Part shown: positions 1-7,970 of the stretch, piece after piece
Layout of the letters: each line of letters starts with the position of its first letter
Numbering within the stretch: position 1 is the stretch's first letter
From: Blautia sp.
Lineage (GTDB): Bacteria > Bacillota > Clostridia > Lachnospirales > Lachnospiraceae
DNA length: 24,373 bases
NCBI GenBank assembly: GCA_030841965.1
Contig: JAUUSJ010000052.1
Coordinates: forward strand, 1 to 24,373
Direction of reading: 5' to 3'
Notes under the pieces: model-generated
Seen by the model: only the letters and a program-made list of their open reading frames with translations
Database searches by the model: none
What the model was told of the DNA's origin: nothing
Position numbers and translations under genes: made by a program

Positions 1-37
1 ATGTCGAAAAATCGTGGGAACGAACGTGTTTGAGGGG

Positions 38-103
38 CATATACCTGCCTCCTCTTTCCGCGTCTCTCCGCATCTCTCCATCTCTCCCCCTCCTCCCTCC
101 TTA
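38..103. other. Polypyrimidine tract
   Basis: About 65 bases that are almost all C and T on the plus strand, with repeated TCTCTCC units, in an otherwise AT-rich intergenic region of about 300 bases. I see no gene in 1-302. A short open frame ends with TGA at 31-33 and could be the tail of a gene lying outside the window, but ten codons are too few to tell. Confidence 0.4.
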
Positions 104-155
104 AAGCAATTATAAACCTTAAATTTTCTGACAAAAAAAATAAAAAACTGACTAG

Positions 156-184
156 TTGCATCCCCTATAAAAATGTGTTAAAAT
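156..184 (+). promoter_or_regulatory. Promoter of the housekeeping operon
   Basis: TTGCAT at 156-161 and TAAAAT at 179-184 are separated by 17 bases, and TG at 176-177 gives an extended -10. It lies about 120 bases upstream of the thioesterase start, so the transcript has a leader of roughly 110 bases in which I recognise no riboswitch. It probably drives all four genes to 4330. Confidence 0.65.
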
Positions 185-302
185 TTAAAAGTTATGACGA
201 TATTAGACAAAGATAAAACAAAAATAGAAAGGTAAGTAGAATGAGAGTAAATTTTCATTACTATTTATGCTTATCCAGTTATGAAAGAAAGGGTGACTTA
301 AA

Positions 303-701
303 ATGGCAGAATTAAAATTAGGAATGAAAGCAGAAAAATCAGAGTTAGTGACAGAACAAAATACCGCTGCTACTGTTGGAAGTGGCTTATTACCTGTCTA
401 TGCAACTCCAGCGATGATTGCTCTTATCGAACAGACAGCAGTGGAATTATTGGATGGAAAGCTCGACGAAGGACTTACTACAGTTGGAACGAAGCTTGAT
501 ATCGCCCATACGAGTGCAACTCCAATCGGTCTTCGTGCAACTTGTGTATGTGAACTTGTGGAAATCGACAGAAAGAGACTTGTCTTTGACGTAAAGGTAA
601 GCGATGCCTGCGGGTTAATTGGAAAGGGAAGTCATGAACGTTTTATCGTGAAGGCGGAGCCTTTTGTTGAAAAAGCAAATGCCAAACGTGTACAGGCATA
701 A
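303..701 (+). CDS. FlK-like hotdog-fold thioesterase
   Basis: A 132-residue protein of the fluoroacetyl-CoA thioesterase (FlK)-like hotdog family, which hydrolyses acyl-CoA thioesters in the cytoplasm. The family's catalytic residues are Thr42, Glu50 and His76 in FlK. This protein has Thr35 (in ATPAM), Glu43 (in IEQT) and His69 (in AHTSA) at exactly the same spacing of 8 and 26 residues, so the active site looks intact. The start is ATG with AAAGGGTGA just upstream. It is the first gene of a plus-strand operon, ending 10 bases before the next start. The physiological substrate cannot be told from the sequence; most bacterial relatives are housekeeping acyl-CoA thioesterases without any fluoroacetate role. 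Confidence 0.8.
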   Translation: MAELKLGMKAEKSELVTEQNTAATVGSGLLPVYATPAMIALIEQTAVELLDGKLDEGLTTVGTKLDIAHTSATPIGLRATCVCELVEIDRKRLVFDVKVSDACGLIGKGSHERFIVKAEPFVEKANAKRVQA

Positions 702-711
702 GGAAGAAAAC

Positions 712-1434
712 GTGGAAGAAAAGATTCGATTAAATAAATTTTTGAGTGAGGCGGGTATCTGCTCCAGGAGAAAAGCGGATGAGTATATTGCAGCTGGAAA
801 AGTGACAGTTGACGGCGAGATAGCCCAGACGGGAATGAAAGTTCTAAAAAACCAAAAGATTGAAATCGAGGGAGTAACGGCAAAAAAGGAGGAGGAGTTC
901 ATCCTTCTTGCTTTTTATAAACCAAAAGGAATCGTATGTACTACGTCAAAGAAAGACAAAGACAATATTATCGATTTTATTCATTATCCAAAGAGAATAT
1001 TCCCAGTCGGAAGATTGGACAAGGATTCAGAGGGATTATTGCTTCTTACAAATGACGGCGAGTTTATGAATTATATTTTAAAGGCGAGACATTTCCATGA
1101 AAAAGAGTATGTCGTGCGAGTTGACCGTGAGATTACACCACAGTTTATACGGAGAATGAGCAAGGGTGTACCGATTTTAGACACTGTGACGAGAGAGTGT
1201 AAAGTCTGGAAGACGGGAAAACAGGAATTTCATATTGTCCTGACGCAGGGGCTAAACCGTCAAATTCGACGAATGTGCGAGGCAGTCGGATACCAAGTGC
1301 GAGATTTGAAACGAATTCGCATTATGAATTATCGTATGGAAAACTTAAAATCGGGGCAGTATAAAAAGATAAGCCAAAAGGAAGCGAAGCATTTCTTTGA
1401 TTATGATAAGAAGACATATACTCAAAAACAATAA
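712..1434 (+). CDS. rluF: 23S rRNA pseudouridine synthase, RluF type
   Basis: A 240-residue pseudouridine synthase of the RsuA/RluB/RluE/RluF family, which isomerises a uridine in rRNA. An N-terminal S4 RNA-binding domain (IRLNKFLSEAGICSRRKADEY) is followed by the catalytic domain with the motif GRLDKDSEGLLLLTNDG, whose first Asp is the catalytic residue. The C-terminal stretch GVPILDTVT...QGLNRQIRRMCE matches RluF, which modifies U2604 of 23S rRNA, better than RsuA or RluB; this is from memory of the family. An ATG at 664 is in frame, but the GTG at 712 is preferred: it has AGGAAG seven bases upstream, avoids a 38-base overlap with the thioesterase, and places the S4 domain right at the N terminus. 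Confidence 0.85.
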   Translation: MEEKIRLNKFLSEAGICSRRKADEYIAAGKVTVDGEIAQTGMKVLKNQKIEIEGVTAKKEEEFILLAFYKPKGIVCTTSKKDKDNIIDFIHYPKRIFPVGRLDKDSEGLLLLTNDGEFMNYILKARHFHEKEYVVRVDREITPQFIRRMSKGVPILDTVTRECKVWKTGKQEFHIVLTQGLNRQIRRMCEAVGYQVRDLKRIRIMNYRMENLKSGQYKKISQKEAKHFFDYDKKTYTQKQ

Positions 1435-1447
1435 TGGAGGAGAGAAG

Positions 1448-3406
1448 ATGAATGAGAAAATCAAGCAGATGAAAGAGTGGATTGAGACTCTAAATCAGGC
1501 GGGGAAATCCTACTATCAGGAAGATAGAGAGCTTATGTCAAATTTAGAATATGATGCTCTTTACGATAAATTAAAGGCTCTGGAGGAGGAGACAGGCATT
1601 GTCTTATCCAATAGTCCTACCGTTCATGTGGGATATGAGGTGCTCGGTGAGCTTGAGAAGGAAATTCATGAATCCCCAATGCTCTCTCTTGATAAGACAA
1701 AAGACCGGGCGGCTCTCTCAAGCTGGCTTGGCGAGCAGGAGGGAATTCTCTCCTGGAAATTAGATGGACTTACGGTTGTTCTCACGTACCGAGATGGAGT
1801 GCTAGAAAAGGCAGTCACAAGGGGAAACGGAGAGATTGGCGAGGTTATCACAAATAATGCGAGGGTTTTTCAAAATATTCCTGGGAAGATTCCGTTTGAG
1901 GGAGAGCTTGTACTAAGAGGAGAGGCTATTATTACGTACTCGGATTTTGAGAAAATCAATGCCGACCTCGAGGATGTACAGATAAAGTATAAAAATCCGA
2001 GAAATTTATGTAGTGGTTCTGTGAGACAGCTGAATAATGAAATTACAGCGAATAGAAAAGTACGATTTTATGCTTTTTCACTCGTGAAAGCGGAGGGAAG
2101 AGCAAAAATGGAGACGGTCGAGGAAAGTTTTTGCTGGCTTAGTGAGCTTGGATTTGACGTGGTAGAGTATAAGAAGGTAAAAGCAGAGACGATAGAGGAT
2201 GCAGTTTTGGAGTTTGAACAAAAAATTCAACAAAATGACATTCCGTCGGATGGACTTGTACTTATTTATAATGATATCGCATATGGAGATAGCCTTGGAA
2301 GGACAGCAAAGTTTCCGAGAAATTCTATCGCATTTAAGTGGAGAGATGAGATAGCCAATACCCATCTGCTCGATGTGGAGTGGAGTCCATCAAGGACAGG
2401 GCTTATTAATCCAGTGGCGATTTTTGAGCCTGTGGAGCTTGAAGGCACAAGCGTGAGCCGTGCGAGCCTTCACAATATTAGTATTTTACGCCAGTTAAAG
2501 CTCGGAATCGGAGATGAGATTTCTATCTTTAAGGCAAATATGATTATCCCACAGGTCGCAGAGAATTTTACAAAGAGCGATAATTTAGAAATACCAGCAC
2601 ATTGTCCAGCTTGCGGTAGTGAGACGACGATAAAGGAGACAAATGATGTGCAAGTTTTATACTGTGCAAATCCTCTTTGTAGTGCAAAAAAGAAAAAGCT
2701 TTTTTCGCATTATGTAAGTCGAAATGCGATGAATATCGACGGATTATCAGAGGCGACTATCGATAAGATGATCGAAAAAGGATTTTTGACAGAGCTTAGC
2801 GACTTGTATACGCTCTCTCAGTGGGAAGAACAGATTATCGAGATGGAGGGATTTGGAAAAAAATCTTACGAAAATCTCATAAACTCCATTGAAAAATCAA
2901 GGGATACCACTCTTCCAAGATTTTTATTTGCCCTTGGCATTTTGAACGTAGGCTTATCAAACGCAAAATTAATTTGTAAAGCTTTTTCTTATGATTTGGA
3001 GAAAATCAGAAAAGCACAGATGGAGGATTTTGTGGAAATTGATGGAATCGGAGAGGTCATAGCCCAAAGTATTATCGATTATTTTTCCAATGAGCATAAT
3101 AAGAAATTGGTGGACGAACTCTTATCCTGGCTTAGATTTGAGACAGTAAAGATAGATGAGGGAGAGAACCTAAAACTGGCGAATCAGACCTTTGTTATCA
3201 CTGGCTCCGTCAACCATTTTAAAAATAGAAATGAATTAAAAGAAAAAATAGAGAGTCTTGGCGGAAAAGCGACTGGCTCTGTGACAAAGAAAACAACATA
3301 TTTAATTAATAATAATAAGGAGTCTTCCTCCTCAAAGAATAAAAAAGCGAAGGAGCTTGGAATTCCGATTATATCGGAGGAGGATTTTTTGGAAATGATA
3401 AAATAA
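1448..3406 (+). CDS. ligA: NAD-dependent DNA ligase LigA
   Basis: A 652-residue NAD-dependent DNA ligase, which seals nicks in replication and repair; E. coli LigA has 671 residues. The domain order is complete: the Ia/adenylation domain with the AMP-accepting lysine in WKLDGLT at about residue 104, the OB fold, a four-cysteine zinc finger (CPACG...YCANPLCSAKKKK), helix-hairpin-helix repeats (GLSEATIDKMIEKGF, EGFGKKSYENL, DGIGEVIAQSI) and a C-terminal BRCT domain (NQTFVITGS...). An in-frame ATG exists at 1397, inside rluF, but the ATG at 1448 follows a strong GGAGGAGAGAAG and gives the normal N terminus. It is the third gene of the operon, 13 bases after rluF. Many Lachnospiraceae carry more than one ligA, so this copy need not be the only one. 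Confidence 0.93.
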   Translation: MNEKIKQMKEWIETLNQAGKSYYQEDRELMSNLEYDALYDKLKALEEETGIVLSNSPTVHVGYEVLGELEKEIHESPMLSLDKTKDRAALSSWLGEQEGILSWKLDGLTVVLTYRDGVLEKAVTRGNGEIGEVITNNARVFQNIPGKIPFEGELVLRGEAIITYSDFEKINADLEDVQIKYKNPRNLCSGSVRQLNNEITANRKVRFYAFSLVKAEGRAKMETVEESFCWLSELGFDVVEYKKVKAETIEDAVLEFEQKIQQNDIPSDGLVLIYNDIAYGDSLGRTAKFPRNSIAFKWRDEIANTHLLDVEWSPSRTGLINPVAIFEPVELEGTSVSRASLHNISILRQLKLGIGDEISIFKANMIIPQVAENFTKSDNLEIPAHCPACGSETTIKETNDVQVLYCANPLCSAKKKKLFSHYVSRNAMNIDGLSEATIDKMIEKGFLTELSDLYTLSQWEEQIIEMEGFGKKSYENLINSIEKSRDTTLPRFLFALGILNVGLSNAKLICKAFSYDLEKIRKAQMEDFVEIDGIGEVIAQSIIDYFSNEHNKKLVDELLSWLRFETVKIDEGENLKLANQTFVITGSVNHFKNRNELKEKIESLGGKATGSVTKKTTYLINNNKESSSSKNKKAKELGIPIISEEDFLEMIK

Positions 3407-3421
3407 AAAGGAGAGATTGAG

Positions 3422-4330
3422 ATGCCGATTAGAATTGATAGCGATTTACCTGCAAAAAAAATATTGGAGGATGAAAATATTTTCGTAATGGATATGAACC
3501 GTGCGATGTCGCAGGATATTCGTCCGTTGAAAATTATCATCTTAAATCTAATGCCTGTCAAACAAGATACGGAATTACATTTATTGAGGAGTCTGTCAAA
3601 TACACCACTTCAAGTAGATGTAACATTTTTAAAGACGAAGATGCATGAATCCAAAAACACTCCTGCCTCTCATATGGAAGCGTTTTATATAACCTTTGAT
3701 GAGGTTAAACATCATCATTTTGATGGAATGATTATTACAGGAGCTCCTGTCGAGGATTTGGCATTTGAGGAGGTGGACTACTGGGAGGAGGTTGCCACTG
3801 TGATGGAGTGGTCAAAGACGCATGTCACCTCTACCTTCCATATTTGTTGGGCTGCTCAGGCTGGGCTTTATTATCACTATGGAATTCCAAAGTATAATCT
3901 TGGGAAGAAATTATTCGGAGTGTATGAACATAAAGCAATACATAGAAGAACTCCTCTTATCAGAGGTTTTGATGATGTATTTTTGGCACCGCATTCGAGA
4001 TATACTGGATTTCGAAGAGAAGATGTTCAGGCGAGAAAAGAATTGAGAATTTTAGCGGATTCTGAGGAGGCGGGTCCATTTATTATTATCAACGAGACCG
4101 GGACACAGATTTTTGTCAGTGGTCATCCAGAATATGATTTTATGACATTAGATAAGGAGTATAAACGAGATTTGGCGAAGGGAATTGATATTCAACTTCC
4201 AGTCAATTATTATCCTGATGATAATCCAGAAAATAAACCTTGGCGCTCCTGGAGATGTCATGCGAATACGTTATACACGAACTGGCTAAATTATTATGTA
4301 TATCAGGTGACTCCTTATGTGCTTGACTAG
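3422..4330 (+). CDS. metAA: Homoserine O-acetyltransferase (MetA type)
   Basis: A 302-residue enzyme of the MetA family that activates homoserine for methionine synthesis by acylating its hydroxyl group. The catalytic cysteine is Cys142 (HICWAAQ), and His235 and Glu237 (SGHPEYD) complete the known active site. Residue 111 decides the acyl donor: Gly in E. coli MetA (succinyl-CoA) and Glu in Bacillus cereus MetA (acetyl-CoA). Here residue 111 is Glu (GAPVEDLAF), so acetyl-CoA is predicted, and the usual database name 'O-succinyltransferase' would probably be wrong. AGGAGAG precedes the ATG by about 8 bases, and ligA ends 15 bases upstream. It is the last gene of the operon, followed by a repeat element and a terminator. 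Confidence 0.9.
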   Translation: MPIRIDSDLPAKKILEDENIFVMDMNRAMSQDIRPLKIIILNLMPVKQDTELHLLRSLSNTPLQVDVTFLKTKMHESKNTPASHMEAFYITFDEVKHHHFDGMIITGAPVEDLAFEEVDYWEEVATVMEWSKTHVTSTFHICWAAQAGLYYHYGIPKYNLGKKLFGVYEHKAIHRRTPLIRGFDDVFLAPHSRYTGFRREDVQARKELRILADSEEAGPFIIINETGTQIFVSGHPEYDFMTLDKEYKRDLAKGIDIQLPVNYYPDDNPENKPWRSWRCHANTLYTNWLNYYVYQVTPYVLD

Positions 4331-4346
4331 AATTTAGGTCATTTAT

Positions 4347-4467
4347 ATGATACCAGGGTCAAAAGTTCAAAAACATAAATAAGTAGCCATTTTTCGGAGA
4401 AAATGAGCGGATTATGAATGTTTTTGAGAATTGCGGGAGCATATTGTGCAGAGCAATTCGGTATCAT
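4347..4467. repeat. MITE-like repeat element, copy 1
   Basis: A 121-base noncoding element starting ATGATACC (4347-4354) and ending GGTATCAT (4460-4467), a perfect 8-base inverted repeat. The core at 4378-4419 (AAGTAGCCATTTTTC ... GCGGATTATGAAT) recurs with a single one-base gap in inverted orientation at 22581-22623. The end motif GATACCAGGGT recurs at 22696-22705. Inside, CATTTTTC and GAAAATG can pair, and so can GAATTGC and GCAATTC. It lies just after metA, before its terminator. It resembles a small non-autonomous mobile element; no transposase source is visible. Confidence 0.6.
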
Positions 4468-4470
4468 AGA

Positions 4471-4530
4471 GGTCCAAAGGGATGATGGAAAATAACTTCT
4501 CCACCATCCCTTTTGACCTATTTTATATTT
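4471..4530 (+). terminator. Rho-independent terminator of the metA operon
   Basis: GGTCCAAAGGGATGATGG (4471-4488) pairs with CCACCATCCCTTTTGACC (4501-4518) with two mismatches and a 12-base loop. A T-rich run follows on the plus strand. It ends the housekeeping operon. The minus strand has no T run after the stem, so it is probably not a terminator for the convergent relP. Confidence 0.75.
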
Positions 4531-4552
4531 TATATTTTACAATATATATCTT

Positions 4553-5173
4553 TTATTTTTTTATCTCTTCCTTAATTTGAAATAATTTGCTGTCGAGATA
4601 GCTTATCATCTTAGAGCATTCTCTCAAATCTTTATGCATATACTCTGGGACTTGTCCATTATATTTATAGTAGACTTTCTCTTCAAGAGTAGACCAAAAA
4701 TCCATTGTCATAGTTTGAATCTGAATTTCTACCTTTGTCAAGACGGTGCGGTCTATGAGACTAACTGGAATGGTCACGAGCAGATGATAACTCTTATATC
4801 CATTTGGCTTCGGGTCTTGAAAATAATCTTTTGTCCTTAGTACTTCCACATCTTTTTGAGAGGTAATTAAATCTACAATTCGATAAACATCTGGTGTAAA
4901 TTCACAGAGAATCCGGATTCCAGCGATATCCTCGATATAGAGATTGATATTGTCTACGGTAATATCCTTTCCTTTTCTCTGGAGCTTACGGATAATGCTC
5001 TCCTCCGTTTTGATTCGTGACTTTATCTGTTTTATCGGATTATATCCGTGAGAGAACTGATATTCATCTCCCAATACTTCTAGTTTTGTGCTCATCTGTT
5101 TTAAGGCTGAGCGATATAAAAGTAGCATTCCCTTGTACTCGAGCATGACATCTCTTATATCTGGTAATTTCAT
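4553..5173 (-). CDS. relP: Small alarmone (ppGpp) synthetase, RelP/YwaC type
   Basis: A 206-residue single-domain RelA/SpoT synthetase that transfers pyrophosphate from ATP to GDP or GTP to make (p)ppGpp. It has no hydrolase, TGS or ACT domain. Family motifs are NPIKQIKSRIKTEESI (the ATP-binding basic region), IEDIAGIRILCEF, DPKPNGYKSYHLLV and EIQIQTMTMDFW. The pattern of these blocks resembles Bacillus RelP (YwaC) more than RelQ, from memory. The catalytic motif usually reads EIQIRT; here residue 153 is Gln instead of Arg. An upstream ATG at 5209 is in frame, but the ATG at 5173 has AAAGGAGGA at the right distance. It has its own promoter, and is the first minus-strand gene after the convergent metA operon. 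Confidence 0.87.
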   Translation of the reverse strand: MKLPDIRDVMLEYKGMLLLYRSALKQMSTKLEVLGDEYQFSHGYNPIKQIKSRIKTEESIIRKLQRKGKDITVDNINLYIEDIAGIRILCEFTPDVYRIVDLITSQKDVEVLRTKDYFQDPKPNGYKSYHLLVTIPVSLIDRTVLTKVEIQIQTMTMDFWSTLEEKVYYKYNGQVPEYMHKDLRECSKMISYLDSKLFQIKEEIKK

Positions 5174-5240
5174 ACACAATTCCTCCTTTATAAAATCACT
5201 TTCCGACATTAATCGGTAAGAATATCTATTTGTCTTTTCT

Positions 5241-5269
5241 ATTATAGCACAGTTTTTAAAAATTGAAAA
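5241..5269 (-). promoter_or_regulatory. Promoter of relP
   Basis: On the minus strand TATAAT (5241-5246) is preceded by TGC, an extended -10. TTTTCA (5264-5269) lies 17 bases upstream as a weak -35. The leader to the start at 5173 is about 60 bases. Confidence 0.55.
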
Positions 5270-5313
5270 CTTAAGATTTATAATTAAGTGGAGGAACTAT
5301 TATAACGAAAGTT

Positions 5314-6270
5314 TTATACCATCGTTTTTTCCAATCTATCACAGATTTCAATTATGCATTCCTTATTTTTTAATTTAGCAAGCCAATCTTTTGGCAAATC
5401 ATAAAAAAGCCCTGCAAGTCCTCCCGCAATTGCCGCTGTAGTATCCGTATCCTTACCCTGATTAATACATTTTAATACTGCTGACTTATAATCATCCGTT
5501 CCCATCAAACTCCAAATAACCGTCTCTAATGTATTCACTACATATCCAGAGCCTGATATTTCCTCCCTCGAAGTTTTTGCAAACTCATCTGGATTTCTCA
5601 ATCTCTCATAATGCTTCATCTCCCGTTGATATCCCTCTCTCGCATCAAAATATGCAAATGCCTTCTTCATCCCACTTCGGATTCCCTCTTTTAATTTTCC
5701 AAGCTTTATAATCTCCATCGCCAAGAATATATAAATCCCACTGGCAATATTGTTCCTCATTGTGGCATGAGTCAACGAAGAAACATTAAAAATCCATTCC
5801 ATACTCTCGTCATTCATCTCAAGTTCTGGATATCTCGCCTGAATATAAAATACCATCGGTAAAATTCGCATCAACGAACCATTTCCACAGGAACGCTCTC
5901 CAGTTAACCCGGATTTCAACGGATCCATTCCTCTTTCTTTATAATTAGAAATAGCCTCTCTGCTTGTAATTCCTATATCAAATACTTTTCCTGTCGCTGT
6001 ATACTTTGCATTCATATACCAATCCGCAAAACGCTCCATAATATCTCCATAATCGATTTCCGGATAAGTGTGAGCCAAGCTATCTGCCAAAGCTAAAGTC
6101 ATGCTTGAATCATCTGACCATACACCTACCGGCAAATGATAGGTTCCATAACCAATCATATCCGTCGCTGGATTTTTTATTCTTTCTTTCATAGGCTTAA
6201 ATTCAAAAGGCACCCCAACCGCATCCGCCAGACAAAGTCCTAAAATTGCATTATGTATTTGTTTCTTCAT
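5314..6270 (-). CDS. ADP-ribosylglycohydrolase family protein
   Basis: A 318-residue protein of the DraG/ARH family, which removes ADP-ribose from proteins or other acceptors using two Mg2+ ions. The metal-binding motifs are in place: LADAVGVPFEF near residue 14, GVWSDDSSMTLALADSL near 49-65 with its paired Asp residues, and GKDTDTTAAIAGGLAG near the C terminus. Length and order are normal for the family, so it should be active. The start ATG has AAGGAG nine bases upstream. It lies between relP and the csx10 end of the CRISPR locus, and has its own promoter-like sequence at 6336-6364. Its target is unknown; it could be a housekeeping enzyme or a reversal factor for an ADP-ribosylating toxin, but no such toxin is seen here. 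Confidence 0.88.
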   Translation of the reverse strand: MKKQIHNAILGLCLADAVGVPFEFKPMKERIKNPATDMIGYGTYHLPVGVWSDDSSMTLALADSLAHTYPEIDYGDIMERFADWYMNAKYTATGKVFDIGITSREAISNYKERGMDPLKSGLTGERSCGNGSLMRILPMVFYIQARYPELEMNDESMEWIFNVSSLTHATMRNNIASGIYIFLAMEIIKLGKLKEGIRSGMKKAFAYFDAREGYQREMKHYERLRNPDEFAKTSREEISGSGYVVNTLETVIWSLMGTDDYKSAVLKCINQGKDTDTTAAIAGGLAGLFYDLPKDWLAKLKNKECIIEICDRLEKTMV

Positions 6271-6335
6271 TCTTTTTTCTCCTTATTTTAATTGATTAAG
6301 ATTTTTACAAACGATTTACAACTTCTCTTTGTCTC

Positions 6336-6364
6336 ATAATATACAGTTTTTTCAAATAATTCAA
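6336..6364 (-). promoter_or_regulatory. Promoter of the ADP-ribosylglycohydrolase gene
   Basis: Minus strand: TTGAAT (6359-6364), 17 bases, TATTAT (6336-6341), ending about 65 bases before the ATG at 6270. No clear terminator separates it from csx10 upstream, so read-through from the cas operon is possible. Confidence 0.55.
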
Positions 6365-6407
6365 GATAAATGTAATAATTAGATAAATAAGCGTAATAAT
6401 TATTCAT

Positions 6408-7970
6408 TCAAGTTTTCCCAGTTACCTTATCATATCGAATTAGCTCCGAAATTAATTTTAGTCTAAAATAATCTTTCTCCTTTTTGGAAATTAAATCATT
6501 TTTGGAAATTCCCATCACTGTCTTTTTATTCTGTTCCATCCCCAATATCTTCTCTAGACTATCTTTAGCGCTCAAAATCGATTCTATTTTTTCTTGAAAG
6601 ATTTTAATACTATTATATTCTCTCTGCGTCTTATTTTTTTCTTCTTTTTCTCTTGCATGTTTAAAATATTCCAATATTTCTTTTCTGCCATTTTGAGGAT
6701 CATATTGATATGCAGATGCTAAGGACAAAATATTCCCAAGTTGGCTATTGGTAATATCTCCTTTATTAATTGGATGCTCCAAAACATACCTTTGTATGGC
6801 CTTATCAATACATTGCCTATAATAATATGTCGCAACTAACTTTAGTACTTTTTCATCCTCTGGATATCTCTTAACTGTGTTTTGTGGACAAGAACTTTCC
6901 TTGCCTGCCCTTTTGCACTCTATTTTTTCATAATTATTTAAAAATAGAACTCTCCCGAATCCTTCATTTTTGCGAACTCCAATTCCTTCGTGACAAATTT
7001 GACTTATTTTTTCTCTTTTCAAAACTCCATCAAAGTATAAATGAAATACACTTCCTTGTTCATACATAGGAACCGAAGGAACTTTCGTTCTCCATGTTCG
7101 ATTATATCCTTTTATTTCAACTGTAGAAGTAGAACAAAATGGAATTGTTAAATTCTTTACGCCAAGTTTTTTCTCCAATTGCATAATATCAATTCCACAA
7201 TATTCTCCCTTCCCATCTCTCATCGTCATCGGGGACAATAACATCATATACGCTTCATGCTTCTGAGCACATTTTGGGATATATTTGTCATATGGAATAC
7301 TGTCTACAAAACTTGTCGACTTTATAATACATTTTCCATGTCCCGCTGTTCTCGCATTGCCAAGTACAATCGTTCCACGAATAGTATTAGAAAGTATTTC
7401 TTCTATAGAAGGCTCATCTACAGCAATATATCCGACAAAAGTATGACCTTTAGCCATATACTCATTCCTAAAGATATTCTGTTTTTCCTTTCCTAAAGGA
7501 TTCATTTGAATCTTTATATCAGAGCCTGTCTTCATACTATAATAATATAGACACTTAGAATCCATATAACAATATCGCCCTATAGCGGCTCTCTTATATC
7601 CACTGGGACATTCACCACTCACCACTACATTTTTTATTTCCTTGTCACCGTCAATGAATTTTTTATCCTCATTGTATTCTTTCTTATCTTCATCAAAGTT
7701 TTTCGTCTCATAAAATCCTTTTGGCGAAGGTAAAAGTTCTTCTCCATTTTCCATTCTATATGCATTTAAATATCTTACTTTATCTGAAAATAATATTTTT
7801 TTCTTTTTCTCAAAATCATCTTCCTCTGCGATGGCATTGATAATAAAACCACGTATTGTCGTTCCAGGTATATATTGAAGAGTAGCCGTCTGTCCACTTT
7901 GACTTCCAGCTTTATCCGTAATACAGAGTGGCTCTATATTCATTAACTCATATCGAAAATATCTAGTCAT
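6408..7970 (-). CDS. csx10: Csx10-like RAMP protein of a type III-D CRISPR effector
   Basis: A 520-residue RAMP protein that best fits Csx10, the Cas5-like subunit expected to hold the crRNA 5' end in type III-D complexes. Visible RAMP features are YIPGTTIRGFIINA at residues 33-46, the VRYLNAYRM...ELLPSPKGFYE block (65-87) typical of Csx10, a glycine-rich loop GNARTAGHGKC at 204-214, and a second one, NEGFGRVLFL, at 335-344. Residues from about 365 to 520 are charged and mostly helical, beyond a plain Cas5 fold; they may act as the Cas11-like small subunit, since no separate small-subunit gene exists in the locus (inference). The ATG overlaps the stop of the preceding gene by 4 bases (ATGA), so translation is coupled. 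It is the last gene of the cas10 unit. Confidence 0.72.
   Translation of the reverse strand: MTRYFRYELMNIEPLCITDKAGSQSGQTATLQYIPGTTIRGFIINAIAEEDDFEKKKKILFSDKVRYLNAYRMENGEELLPSPKGFYETKNFDEDKKEYNEDKKFIDGDKEIKNVVVSGECPSGYKRAAIGRYCYMDSKCLYYYSMKTGSDIKIQMNPLGKEKQNIFRNEYMAKGHTFVGYIAVDEPSIEEILSNTIRGTIVLGNARTAGHGKCIIKSTSFVDSIPYDKYIPKCAQKHEAYMMLLSPMTMRDGKGEYCGIDIMQLEKKLGVKNLTIPFCSTSTVEIKGYNRTWRTKVPSVPMYEQGSVFHLYFDGVLKREKISQICHEGIGVRKNEGFGRVLFLNNYEKIECKRAGKESSCPQNTVKRYPEDEKVLKLVATYYYRQCIDKAIQRYVLEHPINKGDITNSQLGNILSLASAYQYDPQNGRKEILEYFKHAREKEEKNKTQREYNSIKIFQEKIESILSAKDSLEKILGMEQNKKTVMGISKNDLISKKEKDYFRLKLISELIRYDKVTGKT

Noticed and set aside
185..302. Possible riboswitch in the leader of the thioesterase operon (which includes metA)
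   Set aside because: I see no S-box or other known riboswitch core or terminator/antiterminator pair there, and metA itself is only 15 bases after ligA.
664..711. ATG at 664 as the start of the pseudouridine synthase
   Set aside because: It lies inside the thioesterase gene and adds 16 residues before the S4 domain; the GTG at 712 has a ribosome site.
1397..1447. ATG at 1397 as the ligA start
   Set aside because: It overlaps rluF, and the ATG at 1448 has a strong GGAGG and gives the normal ligase N terminus.
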